Translations under genes and position numbers: made by a program
NCBI RefSeq assembly: GCF_902167145.1
Contig: NC_050097.1
Coordinates: 110,269,982-110,333,981 of the forward strand
Direction of reading: 5' to 3'
From: Zea mays
Lineage: Eukaryota > Streptophyta > Magnoliopsida > Poales > Poaceae
Length of the DNA stretch: 64,000 bases
The notes under the pieces: generated by a model
Told to the model about the DNA's origin: nothing
The model's input: the letters and a program-made list of their open reading frames with translations, nothing else
The model's database searches: none
Shown here: positions 21,868-33,025 of the stretch, piece by piece
Numbering within the stretch: the first letter of the stretch is position 1
Layout of the letters: every line of letters begins with the position of its first letter

Positions 21868-22310
21868 ATGAGTTGCTGAAATTGCACAAGTAGGCATATG
21901 AAGAGAAATTGAAACTGATATGCGCTTAGATTTGTCTAGCGTACCCGCTCCTCCATGGACAATCTCGACGCCGAGGAAAATTTTGCGTGCGACGAGGGGG
22001 ACATGACGTCGCAAGTGCCGGCAGGGGCCACGGCTAGAACTACCCGAGGTCGTCGATCGATGTCGTCGAGGACGAGCGCAGGGCTGGGCGAGGGCTTGCC
22101 ACCGCTAGTGTTGGCATGGTGAGCGCTGAGCGAGGCCTCGCCACCACGAACTTCGCTACACAGGACCAAGCTACAGATCGTGTCGCAGGTGTGTTGTAGA
22201 TGTTCACAAGTTGTGTCGTGTTACGTTTACCTATTCTTGTTAACCCCACTTGTTTGTTCCAATGTTGACAAGATAATATTTTGTAGATGTTATTTTCGAA
22301 CGTGGAAAGC
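21868..22310 (+). other. PIF/Harbinger interior upstream of the solo LTR
   Basis: GC-rich after 21930. It rejoins the sequence at 25651 once the solo LTR is removed. No recognised domain. Confidence 0.4.
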
Positions 22311-25300
22311 TGTAATACTCAAAATTGTATAAAAGGGATATATAGAGGTCTCCTTATTTTATGTGCCTTATTTGCATCATAAAAAGAGCATACATAAAAT
22401 TAAGAGTGATTAATTAAAACAAATGACACTAAAATAAAAGAAAATGCATCTTGTTGGAGTTTTATATATTTGTGCATTAAATAAAATAATAAGGATAATA
22501 ACAATGAGATAATAATTCTAAAGATTGGATTAAACCCTAAATGGAAATTAGGGTTTGAAAATAAGGAAAAGAGAAGAGATATGAAAATATAAATAATATA
22601 TATAAATAAATATCTTCAGACTTAGTATTTTTAATTGCACAAATATAATTGTAAATGATGAGTCTCAAAACCAAAATTTAAATTCAAAATTGAATCCTAG
22701 AAAACAAAAAGGAAATAAAACAGAAAATAAAATAAAAAAAGGAGAGCTTACCTGGGTCGACCTCCTTCTTTCCAGCCCACTTCCCCACCTCCTCTTTGTC
22801 TCCCTCGTGCACGGCCCACTACCTCCCTAGCGTTGCGCGCCAACAAGCGGGCCCACTGGTCAGCCGCGGGGTGCACGCATGTCTCACTGAGTCGCGGCCC
22901 CCACGGGTCAGCCTTTCCGTTCGCGCTCGCTCCTCCCTTCCTTCCACTGGCGTGTGGGACCACCTTGTCATCCGCTCGGGCGCACAGTCACTGTTCTTCC
23001 TCCTCGCGCGCTAACAGCCCGGAGCTGCCGCCGCCAATTCCGCCGGCTCGGTTGACCAACCCTGCGGGTTATAAAGTCGTAGTGGCCGTGGACCCGTTCG
23101 CTCCATAAACCCCCTTCCCTCACCCACTCGCGCCTGCATGCCGTAAAACCATCGCCCCACAAGCCACAAACCCCGTGCATTCGCGCCGCCGGTGAAACCC
23201 GTCCGTGCCGGAGTTCCGTCCCCGGTGTGTGGTCGTGTCAGCTCGCCGGTGTCCGTGAGACCCATCCGTGCCCTCAGTGCGAGCGTTGCCGCCCCGAATC
23301 AGAAGGAATTTCTCACCGGAGTGCGCGCTCGGGCAGAACCGCCCCTCTCCGTGGACAGCTCGCTAGCGCCGGCAACTCCCGGTAAAAAACCCTCGCCAGA
23401 ACCCGCTTTCATACCCGCAACGTGTAGAAGTAGTTAATTTGTATTTGGTGCCCCCGGGCCGGAGAATTGGATCGCCGGCGAAGGTCCTCGCCGCCGTCGG
23501 TCATTTGGGGTAATTGGTCAGGGGAGGACGATGGGATGTGGATGGTTGATCAATGGATCAACGGTCCAGATCATATCGCAGGTTAGGTGATGTCTGTACC
23601 GCTGGATCACCGACGAACGGCGCCGATTCAGTTTTAGAGTTGAGGGGCGCGGGATTAGTTACCCCCGTTGGATACGATCTGTGCGGGGGAGATTTGATCT
23701 CGTGCTTTTAAAATCACGGTCGTCGATCATCGATTGGAGGGCCAGTAGCGCGTACCAGTTCACTTAATGGGCGATGTAATCTGGGCGGTCGGTAGTTGAT
23801 CCAACGATCGAGATGAGCGCGTACCCCCTTCGACCGACAACTTTGCTAAAGGAGCCCTGAACTTTACAGAAATGAACCTGTCGTCCTGGGGTAGTGTGCA
23901 ATGGGTCTTAGGAATTTTACACCGTGCCCCCTGCACTCTCTGGAAAACGAGGCCCAGTCTAGAAAGGGTTAAGAATAGAGAAATAATTATAGAAATTAGT
24001 TTTAATGCAAAAAATAATTCTAGAAACTTGAGAAATTCATATTAAATTCATTTTTGCTCCAAATTCATCCATTCAAGTTTCTAAAATTTTGTAATATTAA
24101 TGTTTATCACCTAGAGTCTCTGTTTTGGCATGAAAACGGTAAGAAAATCAATTTATCATTTAATCCTATTTCAAGCACATAAAACCTTTAGAAATTCATA
24201 ACTTAAAATATATAACTCCAAAATTAATGATTCATGTTCCTAAGTTCTTATTTTAATTTGTAGATTTTTACTGTATATTTTATTTACCTGTTTGGTGTGA
24301 TGTTAATTTTTGCTATACTATGTATGTATTGTGTTGATGCGAGTAGACGAGCAAGCTACTGTGGATCCTGAGGTTCAGCAGGTAGAAGTTGCTGAGCAGG
24401 AGCTCATTGAAGGCAAGTTGTGCCCTTGATCACTTAATTTTTCCCAACCATGTTCTTATTAATTATAATGATCTGCATAGGGTATTTTTGATGGGATCCA
24501 ATAGGTTACCCCAGTTTTGGCTATCTTTATACCTTGTTGTACCACTGAAATATTTTTGGATAGTACTTGCTATTGCTTCATGTGGATTTAGGTATGGAGA
24601 TACATTATTAATGATTACACTTTTATTATCTTTTTATTATTATTGTTCATGTTAAGATCATTATGTTAATGGGAACATGGAGCGACCACCCGGGAAAATA
24701 GTGCTACCACAAGGGTTTAATGGAACGCCCTTGGCTGATTAACTAGGAAAGCTAGTGGATGACTTCCTTACCTGAAAGGGGCAAGGGCAGTATGGGAGTG
24801 GTCAGTGTAGGGAGGTCCTTGGGTTGATTCTGCTGCAATGGCGGTCAGGCGAGGGATTCCTGCACTGGAGCTTCCTATAAACTGTAGCGGGATTTCTGAA
24901 GCTAGTGGAACTTTGTAAAGGCCTCGTAGTGTTACCCTGTCTCGCCTCCTCGGTAGAGGTGTATGAGATTGGTTGTCTCTTGGCAGATGGGTAACATGGC
25001 TTGTGGGTAAAGATGTGTAACCTCTGCAGAGTGTAAAATTAGTATACTAGCTGTGCTCACGGTCATGAGCAGCTCGGACCCTCACATGATTAATCTATGG
25101 AACTAAAACTCAATTTGACATTTGCATCGCATTTGGGATTATTTTATTATTACTTTTATTTATTATTACTAAGATTTGGTATTTACTTACACTTAGTAAC
25201 TGCTAATAAAATTTTGACCAACTTATAAAAGCAATGCTCAGCTCCAGCCTTTATTTTGTTGATCAGCCTTACACTTCACTTGAACTCCCACCTTTGGTGA

Positions 25301-25650
25301 GTTCAAGCACATTATTCCCCACGACTTGTTGAGCTATGAACGTATGTGAGCTCACTCTTGCTGTCTCACACCCCCCACAGGAGAAGAACATGTGGTCGAA
25401 GAGGAGCCGCCTAGCACTGGGGCTTTCGACTTGATCTAGGTGGCGTCTCCCAGTCAACTTTGTGGCGCCAGGGAATAATATTTAGTCCGCTTTATTTTAT
25501 CATTTATTTTTGTAAGACTTCCGCTATGTAATAAGTACATTTATGATATTTATGACATTTATCTCTATGCACTATGTTATTATATGTGTTGTCTTCTCTG
25601 GCGCATATATGAGATGCACCCGGCTTTGTTCCTTAAAACCGAGTGTGACA
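22311..25650 (+). mobile_element. Tekay-like gypsy solo LTR
   Basis: 3340 bp from TGTAATACTC to GAGTGTGACA, with no internal region. Flanks AAAGC (22306-22310) and GAAGC (25651-25655) match at 4 of 5 bases, a worn target duplication. The large size, GC-rich core and the GACCACCCGGG...CGCCCTTGGC block (24680-24740) match the Del/Tekay lineage. The same blocks recur inverted in the LTRs at 48621-51283 and 51284-54006. ORFs at 22748-23437 are LTR sequence. Confidence 0.82.
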
Positions 25651-25910
25651 GAAGCGGCCAACACAAGGTTCGCAAGGGTCTATCGTTATGTTCGTGGCTG
25701 CGGACGTGGGAGCGCATACAAGCCTCCACGATCTAATATAATTCATGATGACGATTCGCATCCCATCGAAGAGGAACTGCATGCTGAACCACTAATTGGA
25801 AATAATGTAAATTTATTTCCTTTTTTCCTATTGTTCTACATGACTTTAACTCCGTACATGTTTTAAATTTCTAAACTTTGTTTGCATACATGTTTTAAAT
25901 TTTGAGTAGA

Positions 25911-26852
25911 ATGAAGCTTATGACAAAGAAGCTTGGACTTTTGAGAACACTAGAGTATTTTGTGAAATCTGTATCCAAAAAATCAATGCTGGTAATAGGC
26001 TGAATGGCATCATGACTACTCGTGGTTACAACAACATAGTTGAAAAGTACAACATAGCAATAGGGTTGCACCATTCAAGGCTTCAATTGAAAAATAAATT
26101 GGACTTATTGAAAGGTTTATATGGTTTTTGGTTGCAATTAAATGCAAATACTGGATTAGGATGGAATCCTGCATTAAAAATTGTGGATGAACTTGAGGAC
26201 TATTGGAATCGTGTTACTAAGGTATCACTTATTTGATTTTCTACAATTACTTCATTTTATGCGGTTATTGTAATGGCATTGAATTAACCATTATTGTTTG
26301 TGTGTGTAGGGCAATTCTCACTAGAAAAAAAACTAAAAAAGGTCCTCCTGATCATGAAGAGCTATTACAACAATTTTTTGGAGGCATTGTTGTGGATGGC
26401 TCTGGTGAATGTGCTCCTGGTGAAGAGTTGGGGCTGATGAGGTGCCTGCAAACTATACTCTAGAGTCTAGAAGATGCTGACACATATATGTCTCCCCTAA
26501 TACATCTGTGAGCAAGAGGCCCTCTCAACATCCAAATGCTAGTACTGCAACTAGTCCTAGGAAGCACACTAAAAATCCAATGGTTAAAGTTATGCAAGAC
26601 ATTCATGAGACCTTAACGAATAATTGTAAAATTTATAAGATGGTCATGCTTGGTCAGCATTTGGATGAACAGATCAAGGAAGTTCAACAAATAGCAGTTA
26701 GACGTGGGGCAAGACAAGGGTCAGTGGAACATTCCATGGCAACTGAATTGTTTAAGAAAGCTCAGAACAGGGCAACATTCAAAGCATTTGAGACAGATGA
26801 AGGAAGGCTATTATGGTTGAAGCGTCATTGTGCTAATGTAGGCTACATTTAG
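25911..26852 (+). pseudogene. PIF/Harbinger ORF1, Myb/SANT-like DNA-binding protein
   Basis: The accessory protein of PIF/Harbinger elements, needed with the transposase for binding and nuclear function in characterised relatives. First block 25911-26222: AWTFENTRVFCEICIQKINAG, then RGYNNIVEKYN, LQLKNKLDLLKGLYGFW and TGLGWNPALKIVDELEDYW, the plant Myb/SANT-like domain with its conserved Trp residues. An intron of about 85 bp follows. Then an acidic block (26311-26463) ends in a stop, and a C-terminal block (26508-26852) has RPSQHPNAS and a helical region. The stop at 26461 suggests decay or a missed splice site. Confidence 0.78.
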
Positions 26853-27026
26853 TAGATATTTTATGATATATTGTTTTGATTTTTCAATTACAATACTTGT
26901 TATGAGACCTTAAAGCGTCATGGTGAACATGAACATTGTTACATATCGTCATAAACTATGTTATGAGATCTTGTTATTTTATTGTGAACTAAACCATATT
27001 ATGTTATTGTATTATGTTATGTGTAG

Positions 27027-28329
27027 ATGGACAGTGGTTCAAGTGATGATGATGAGGTGGACATGTCACTGGTTGTTGCACTTGATCAAGCTAATACTTT
27101 GAGAAATTTTGAACCAGTTATATTTGGACATGGTATGTTCTACACCAAAACTTACTTGAACAAATTTGTGAGATCAGAACCTTTGACGACTGGATATGAT
27201 TGGGTGATGAGAACAACTAGTGATCCTATACAATGTTATGACATGTCCAGGATGAGCAAACAATTGTTTAAAAGTTTGCATGATTTGTTAGTATCGTCAT
27301 ATGGATTGACATCAAGTAAAAAATGACATCTATTGAAGCTTTGGCAATGTTTCTATGGACTATTGGTGCTCCTCAATCTTTTGTTCAAGTGAAGAATCGG
27401 TTTGGAAGGTCAAAAGAAACCATTAGTAGAAAAATAAGTGAAGTGTTGGAATGTGTATATCGTATGTCTAAGGATCTTGTGAAGCCTATAGATCATAATT
27501 TCCTGACACCTCATCCAAAGTTGCTAAGCGATCAGTTTGCACCACAATTTAACAATTGTATAGGTGCAATAGATGATACCCACATTCCTGTAGTTGTACC
27601 ATCATCAGAAGTTGTCCAACACGTGGGTCGACACGGTTATCCGACTCAAAATGTGTTAGCTATTTGTGATTTCGACATCAGATTCACTTTTGTTGTTGCG
27701 GGATGGCTCGAATCGGTGCAAGATATGAGAGTATTTAATGATGCTTTGCACAAGTATGGCACCATCTTTCCTCATCCTCCACTAGGTATGATTATTTGTA
27801 ACATGTTTTATTTTGAATTAAAAACTATGTTTTTTTATTTTATGTTGGAAATAAAATTGTAGGAAAATTTAACCTCATTGACTCTAGATATCCAAACCAG
27901 AAGGGTTATCTAGCTCCATATAAAGGTGTGAAATACCATTTGCCAGAGTTTAGAGTGGGACCACGGGCAAGTGGAACAAAAGAGGTATTCAACCAATTAC
28001 ACTCCTCTCTTCGTAATAATATCGAGCGTTCCTTCGGTGTTTTGAAGATGAAATAGAGAATTTTACTAGATTTACCAAGCTATCTAATGTTGAAGCAGTA
28101 AAAAATAATACATGCATGTATGGCTCTACATAATTTTATTCGAGACAGCAAACTGGCCGACAAATAGTTTGATCGGTGCGATCGAGATGAGAACTATATG
28201 CCAATTCCTCCAACACAACAAGATAGTATAAGTCAATTGGAAGATGATGAGGTAGAGGTCGACATGAATAATATTCGAGATCAAATTGCAAATGCATTGT
28301 TTGCTAGGAGAATGCAATTTTATTTATAG
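27027..28329 (+). pseudogene. PIF/Harbinger DDE transposase, broken
   Basis: Transposase (DDE superfamily 4 nuclease). The N-terminal block 27027-27326 includes MSRMSKQLFKSLHDLL. The frame shifts at an A run near 27318-27324. The next block has IEALAMFLWTIGAPQSF and a helix-turn-helix-like region with RFGRSKETISRK. GAIDDTHIPV holds the first Asp, and the block around WLESVQDMRVFNDAL holds the second. An intron at 27786-27862 follows (GTATGA...TGTAG). The last exon has LIDSRYPNQKGYLAPYKG and NNIERSFGVLK with the catalytic Glu. In-frame stops after GVLKMK, near 28098 and near 28165, plus the frameshift, make it inactive. The catalytic triad positions remain recognisable. Confidence 0.85.
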
Positions 28330-28621
28330 ATACTTTCTTGTGCATAAATAAGATGTACGAACTAGCAGAATTCAATTTTCTTATCTTCAAAATATTTATA
28401 CGAATCGATAAAATGATATACCTGCAAAAAAAAAATCAAATAAAAAACAAGAGCATTGTTGACTTGTGTTAATAACAATAATCTATATTTGTATAGCCGG
28501 ACTACCAAACAGATATATAAAGATTATAATCTAGACAGATTAGATTTATAATCTGGATTATATAATCTAGATTAATCTAATCTAGATTATATAAACTATA
28601 ATCTAAAACAAACAGCCCTAA

Positions 28622-28760
28622 TTCAGCGCAAATCCAATTCAACCACACGTTTCTTTACCCTAAATTTTCCACCGCCTCTATATATAGAAATTGGGTGACA
28701 CATCTAAAAGCCTATCAGTTCAGCACAAACCCAATACACGTTTCTTTACCCTGAACTTTT
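28622..28760 (+). promoter_or_regulatory. RPB9: RPB9 core promoter
   Basis: TATA box CTATATATAG at 28678-28687, so transcription likely starts near 28710-28720. CACACGTTTCTTTACCCT occurs at about 28654-28671 and nearly again at 28736-28752, part of a tandem duplication of about 97 bp. The upstream half of the first copy lies at 18125-18151, beyond the PIF insertion. The open frame starting at 28691 begins before the likely start site. Confidence 0.65.
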
Positions 28761-29120
28761 CGCTACTCCATCGAGGGCAGAGCCGCCGCCGTTTCTTCAA
28801 TCTCGCAGCGCCGGCGCTTCATCTTCCCTCCCTTTTTTACTCGCGATCGGCACGCAGGCGGCGGCTGCGGCGCTCAGGCTCGGGCTCTGCGACTGCGTCA
28901 GCGGCTTCCCCTCCGGCCTCTCGCCAGTCACCGCGCGCCCTCGGCCCCGGTCCTCTGCACACCGGCCGGTGACCCTGCGTGCTTGCCTTTCTCCTCCCGC
29001 CTCCGGTGGATCGTCAACGGCGCCCGGCCCCGGCGGCAGCGCTGCGCGCGTCTCGAGGGCAGCGGGAGCCAGCAGCCGCTGCTCCACCAAGGCGGAAGCA
29101 TTTTGGAACCCTGAACTCTG

Positions 29121-30165
29121 GTAAGAGATATCCTTGCGCTTTATTTTTTTAGCTTATTTGCTTTTTCTAAATTCCCTTCAGATAATTGTTGTGAAGGCAA
29201 TCGTGAGATTAGATTGCAATTACAGTAGAAAACAAGTAGTTACTTTCATGTCAGAAGTGCTGAGCATATTTTTCTAATTAGATCTTTTGGCAAGTTTTAA
29301 TCGTTTGAACATGATGTGTATGTACTTATGGTGTTCAAAATAAACCCGGACATATGACATATATGTAGTTTGATCCAGGCGGTATTTGAATTATTGGCGC
29401 AGCTCTAAGCTATCTGTTCATTGAGAAGAAAATAAATACAGTAATAAATTATAGATAGCAACCTTGCAGTGTTTCTTGCCACGGAACCATTCCGTATCAA
29501 TCCAAGTCATCCCAGATAAGTAACTTCAGCAGTGGTTTTAAACCCCCAGGTGGAAGGGAGCGACACTTGGGTAATTTCTCCTCTAGAACATAACCCCCAC
29601 ATGGCAAATGAAACCTTGAGGGTTTTCTCTCTCTCTATCTCTCTCTAGCTGATTGTAATGTTCACGCATGGGGTCAGGTCAATCCTTTTTCTTCCTATAA
29701 AAAACAGTTGATGACTAGATGTGCAACATTGCTTAATGCTAGCATTATCTGCTTGGTACTGATGGGTGCTAGGTAATCAGCAACCTGAAGCCCACAATCA
29801 GTTTGCTGGGTTATCCAAACATTGGATGTTGAACATAAATGTACAAACCAGAACTTAAGCAGGTCGTAGGAGAAAACTTTGCCACTGTTAATGCCATCAG
29901 GTTAATAAATGTCTCTGTATCTTTCAGATACCACAGCTAAGGAAAATTCACAAATTTACTATTTCGTTTCTCGGTTGTAGGTAGAGCTTATATTTTTCTC
30001 ACTTATATCCTCAAATTTCCCATTTGCACTTTGAAATAGCAATGCAATTAGTAAGTCACTTTATCAAGAATAATCAGATGGTAATTTACTACGGAGATAC
30101 ACAATAAATTTAGTTGTTCCATTTCTACCATTGGACAATCTGAAATCTCTCTGGTTTTTATTCAG
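29121..30165 (+). other. RPB9: 5'UTR intron of RPB9
   Basis: Begins GTAAGAGAT after CTCTG at 29120 and ends TTTTTATTCAG at 30165, 30 bp before the start codon. Its length (1045 bp) and place in the leader fit intron-containing leaders of plant housekeeping genes. A CT-rich microsatellite lies at 29625-29648. Confidence 0.72.
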
Positions 30166-30194
30166 GGCTTTAAGAAGACACTACTGCTGCAACC

Positions 30195-32258
30195 ATGAGC
30201 ACCATGAAGTTTTGTCGCGAGTGGTATGCACCCTTCTACATCAATCATCTTCCTCTCTCTTGCATTAGATTGATCATACAGTTACTTGATGATGGATGGA
30301 TGTGCAGCAACAACATTCTGTACCCCAAGGAGGACAGGGACAGGCGCACCCTGTTCTTTGCATGTCGCAACTGCGAGCATCAGGTACAACTCGGTAACCT
30401 CTATCCTTGTTCCACCAACAAATCCAATCCAATCCAATCTTCTTGCTATACCCCTCTCGTTAGTGCACCACTACAATAATGGCGTTTGGGCACAGCAGTG
30501 ATGGGGTTCGAATGAGCACTAGATTGTTTATGGGGATGGGGTTGTTCCCTGCCCCCTTCCAAATTATAGGATTTTAGTAGGGTCATGCCAATGCTATGTG
30601 TGCCCTTCATTTCCGTATTTTGCTACTTAATTCCTCATTGGTTGCATGGTGCATAGCAAAAGTTAAACAACTGTAACAGGACAGCAAATATTCACGCTTC
30701 TGCACCATGCTTATCAAGGCGCCCTTGAAGCGTCGCCTCAGCGTCACTTAGGCGCTAAGGTGTGCACGGAACCTGAGGCGTCTAACGCACCTTTCCCTGG
30801 AGCGTAAGGCGTCCACCGCGGCGCAGGGCGTCGGCGAGGCGTTGTTGGGCGACGCCTTAGGGGGAAGGTAGGGTTTTGAGGGGGCGGCGGCGAGCAGGGT
30901 GCGTACTTGGCAGTGCGCTTGCTCTGCTCCCTCGCAGCGGCGGCGCTCAGTTCACCGTTGGCGGCGTGGCTCCAGGCGGGGGAGGGACTGAGGGAAGAGA
31001 GAGGATGGCTGCGGGGGGAGGAAAAGAGAGGAGAGCTGCGGGGAGAGGGAGGGAGAGGTAGTCTGCGGGGGGAGGGAGAGAGGCAGTCTTAGAGCTGGCG
31101 GGTGGCGGCTGCTAGGTTGCAAGGGGCTGCTTGCTGTGTTTTAACCTAAAACTGTATTGGGATGGGCTAGCTCATTGTGAGCTTCTTTCCTTTCCTTTTT
31201 TTCTGCTTCTACTAGGCTGAAATTAGGCCTACTAGGCCATAAGTGCTAGCTTGTTTATTAACTTTGAAGTAATGATATATAAATAATATTTGATCAATTT
31301 TTTTTATATTTACTTATATAACTAAACCGCCACTTGGCCTTACACTTTATCGCCTAAAATATAAACAGGGGGTCGGTCGCCTTACCGTCTTAATAATTAT
31401 GTTCTGCACACGCTGAAATATACTACACTTGTCCTACAGTGTTGGTTATGTCTTTGTTTGATGAATAGTGAAGTGAATAATTTGCCATCCCTCAAACACC
31501 ATTTATTCTGCTTACAAGTTAACAGTACTATTCCTGGTTTGGTTCAGGAGGTCTCTGACAATAACTGTGTCTATCGGAACGAGGTGCACCATACTGCTGG
31601 GGAGCGAACACAGGTCTTGCAGGATGTAGCTTCTGATCCAACTCTTCCCAGAACCAAGACTGTCCGCTGCAATCTCTGTGGGCATGGAGAGGCTGTTTTC
31701 TTCCAGGTCTTTTTCTTGTTTTGCCTTATCGCATTTTCATGTGATATTGCTATGCAATCTAAATAACTTGTTAAAAAATAAATATGCCAAAATTCTGCGC
31801 CTTGTTAATGTCAACGTCGGATCTTGCTTCCCTTTTTATTTTTGGCATTGTCTATCCTAAATGTTGAGGCCGCCATGTATATCACTGACATGGGCATGTC
31901 CTCATTGACAAGTCAGGAGTCAGATCCCAAGAAAACGTGACCTTGTATTATTGTTTGGTGCAATGGGTCCTCTTTTGTGCAGTAATACTACTACCAAATG
32001 CCATTTGGAGATGCAGAGCGTATCGCTCATGTCTCTTTCTGTATTGTTCAAAATTACCGTGTTTACCGTTTCTGCAGCAAAGTGATATTTGTATCAGTAG
32101 TTGCAATTGATGGCACTGAACCTGCTTAAATGTTTTGAGACAATCTTAAGCCATGCGCTTCTTTTTATCATTTGCAGGCCGCAGCAAGAGGGGAGGAGGG
32201 GATGACCCTGTTCTTTGTGTGCTGCAGCCCTGATTGTGGTCATCGGTGGAGGGAATGA
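30195..32258 (+). CDS. RPB9: RNA polymerase II subunit RPB9
   Basis: Small zinc-ribbon subunit of nuclear RNA polymerase II, also used by Pol IV/V in plants; it acts in start-site choice, fidelity and transcript cleavage. Coding exons are 30195-30223, 30308-30383, 31548-31706 and 32178-32258, all with GT/AG borders and compatible phases, giving 114 residues, the normal plant length. Zinc ribbon 1 uses Cys7, Cys10, Cys29 and Cys32 (CRECNN at the first splice; FFACRNCEHQ). The linker holds SDNNCVYRNEVHHTAGE and SDPTLPRTKTVRCNLCGHGE. Zinc ribbon 2 (TFIIS-like) uses Cys76, Cys79, Cys103 and Cys108, ending CSPDCGHRWRE. The start ATG is the first after the leader intron; a second Met is at residue 4. 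No lesion is seen. Intron 2 (30384-31547) contains a hAT element. Confidence 0.95.
30706..31401. mobile_element. hAT-type element in RPB9 intron 2
   Basis: 696 bp flanked by a perfect 8-bp duplication TTCTGCAC (30698-30705 and 31402-31409). Termini CATGCTTATCAAGGCG and, from the right, CATAATTATTAAGACG match at 12 of 16. The left half is rich in GGCGTCG/AAGGCG words. No transposase. ORFs at 30876-31092 lie in GA/GC-rich repeat. Confidence 0.82.
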
Positions 32259-33025
32259 TGCGATGAAATCTTCGCTCTAATAGTTGTTTCATCAGAGCAT
32301 GAAACTTAACTTGTTTTGTAGTTTTCTTGGACTATGTATTTCGAATCTGACCTAAGATTAATGAGAGAATGTCTTTCCAATATTTTATTTAATTCTACGC
32401 ATATATGATATGTAGCTGCACCACATAGTACGTAGTCTCATATGCTTGTTCTGCCCCAAAACTCCGAGGAGGAGCAAAGAAGGTATTCTTAATGAGTTAG
32501 GAGGTGTTTGGTTAGCTCTGCCTAGAGTTTTCCTACGGATCAATGCCAAACACCCCATAAATTGGAGACTCACATACTGCTCTCCTAAATGGGAGACTCT
32601 TTGCTTTATGTACATTTTTTCCCTCTTCACTTCATGTGCATTTTTTTATGTATTAGTATAACTGGATGTGTCTCTCATCACGAGACATTGATTGTTCCGT
32701 GGTTGTGTGTGTGCCCTTGGACTTGAAATACGAGAATGTATGATTTACATGTATGAACCATGAGTGATTTGTCTGTGTACCTGTGTCCCAGGTAATCTAG
32801 TCAGATTTCGGAGTGCACAAGACATATTTCGGTTAGGGCAATTTAAAAGATTAGCTAAAAAGACTAGCAAATTTAGTGATTTAGCTAATCTCTAAAATAG
32901 ATTTTATAAAAAAAGTATGTTAATTAAATAGACTAGAATCAAATGGAGAGTGAAACATGCTATCTAAAAATATAGAGCAAAAGTAGAGAGATATGGAGCC
33001 ACTAAATTTAGAGTTATTGACAAAG
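32259..33025 (+). other. RPB9 3' region and MITE-like AT-rich sequence
   Basis: The 3'UTR probably ends near 32390. At about 32500-32562, GGAGGTGTTTGG and CCAAACACCCC form a short inverted pair resembling a deleted Tourist MITE. 32840-33025 has TTAGCTAA/AAATTTAG words and seems to be a MITE into which the LINE inserted. Confidence 0.4.

Larger units (their letters stand above)
18152..28618 (+). mobile_element. PIF/Harbinger element, interrupted by three insertions
   Basis: Left terminus AGTCCTGTTTGTTTTAAATT and right terminus (reverse complement) GGGCTGTTTGTTTTAGATTA match, followed by AT-rich subterminal sequence with repeated AGATTATA/TATAATCT words. TAA flanks both ends (18149-18151 and 28619-28621), the superfamily's target. 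It contains the two characteristic genes, a Myb/SANT-like ORF1 (25911-26852) and a DDE transposase (27027-28329). Later insertions are the hAT at 18494-20040 (with another hAT inside), a PIF-type element at 20856-21864, and a solo LTR at 22311-25650. Without them the element is about 4.6 kb, normal for an autonomous member. Confidence 0.82.

Noticed and set aside
28691..28972. 94-aa ORF at the 5' end of RPB9
   Set aside because: Its ATG lies 4 bp after the TATA box, upstream of the likely start site, and the protein is Arg/Ser/Pro-rich with no domain. It is 5'UTR sequence.
30876..31092. Two ~60-aa ORFs in RPB9 intron 2
   Set aside because: They are in GA-rich repeat within the hAT element 30706-31401.
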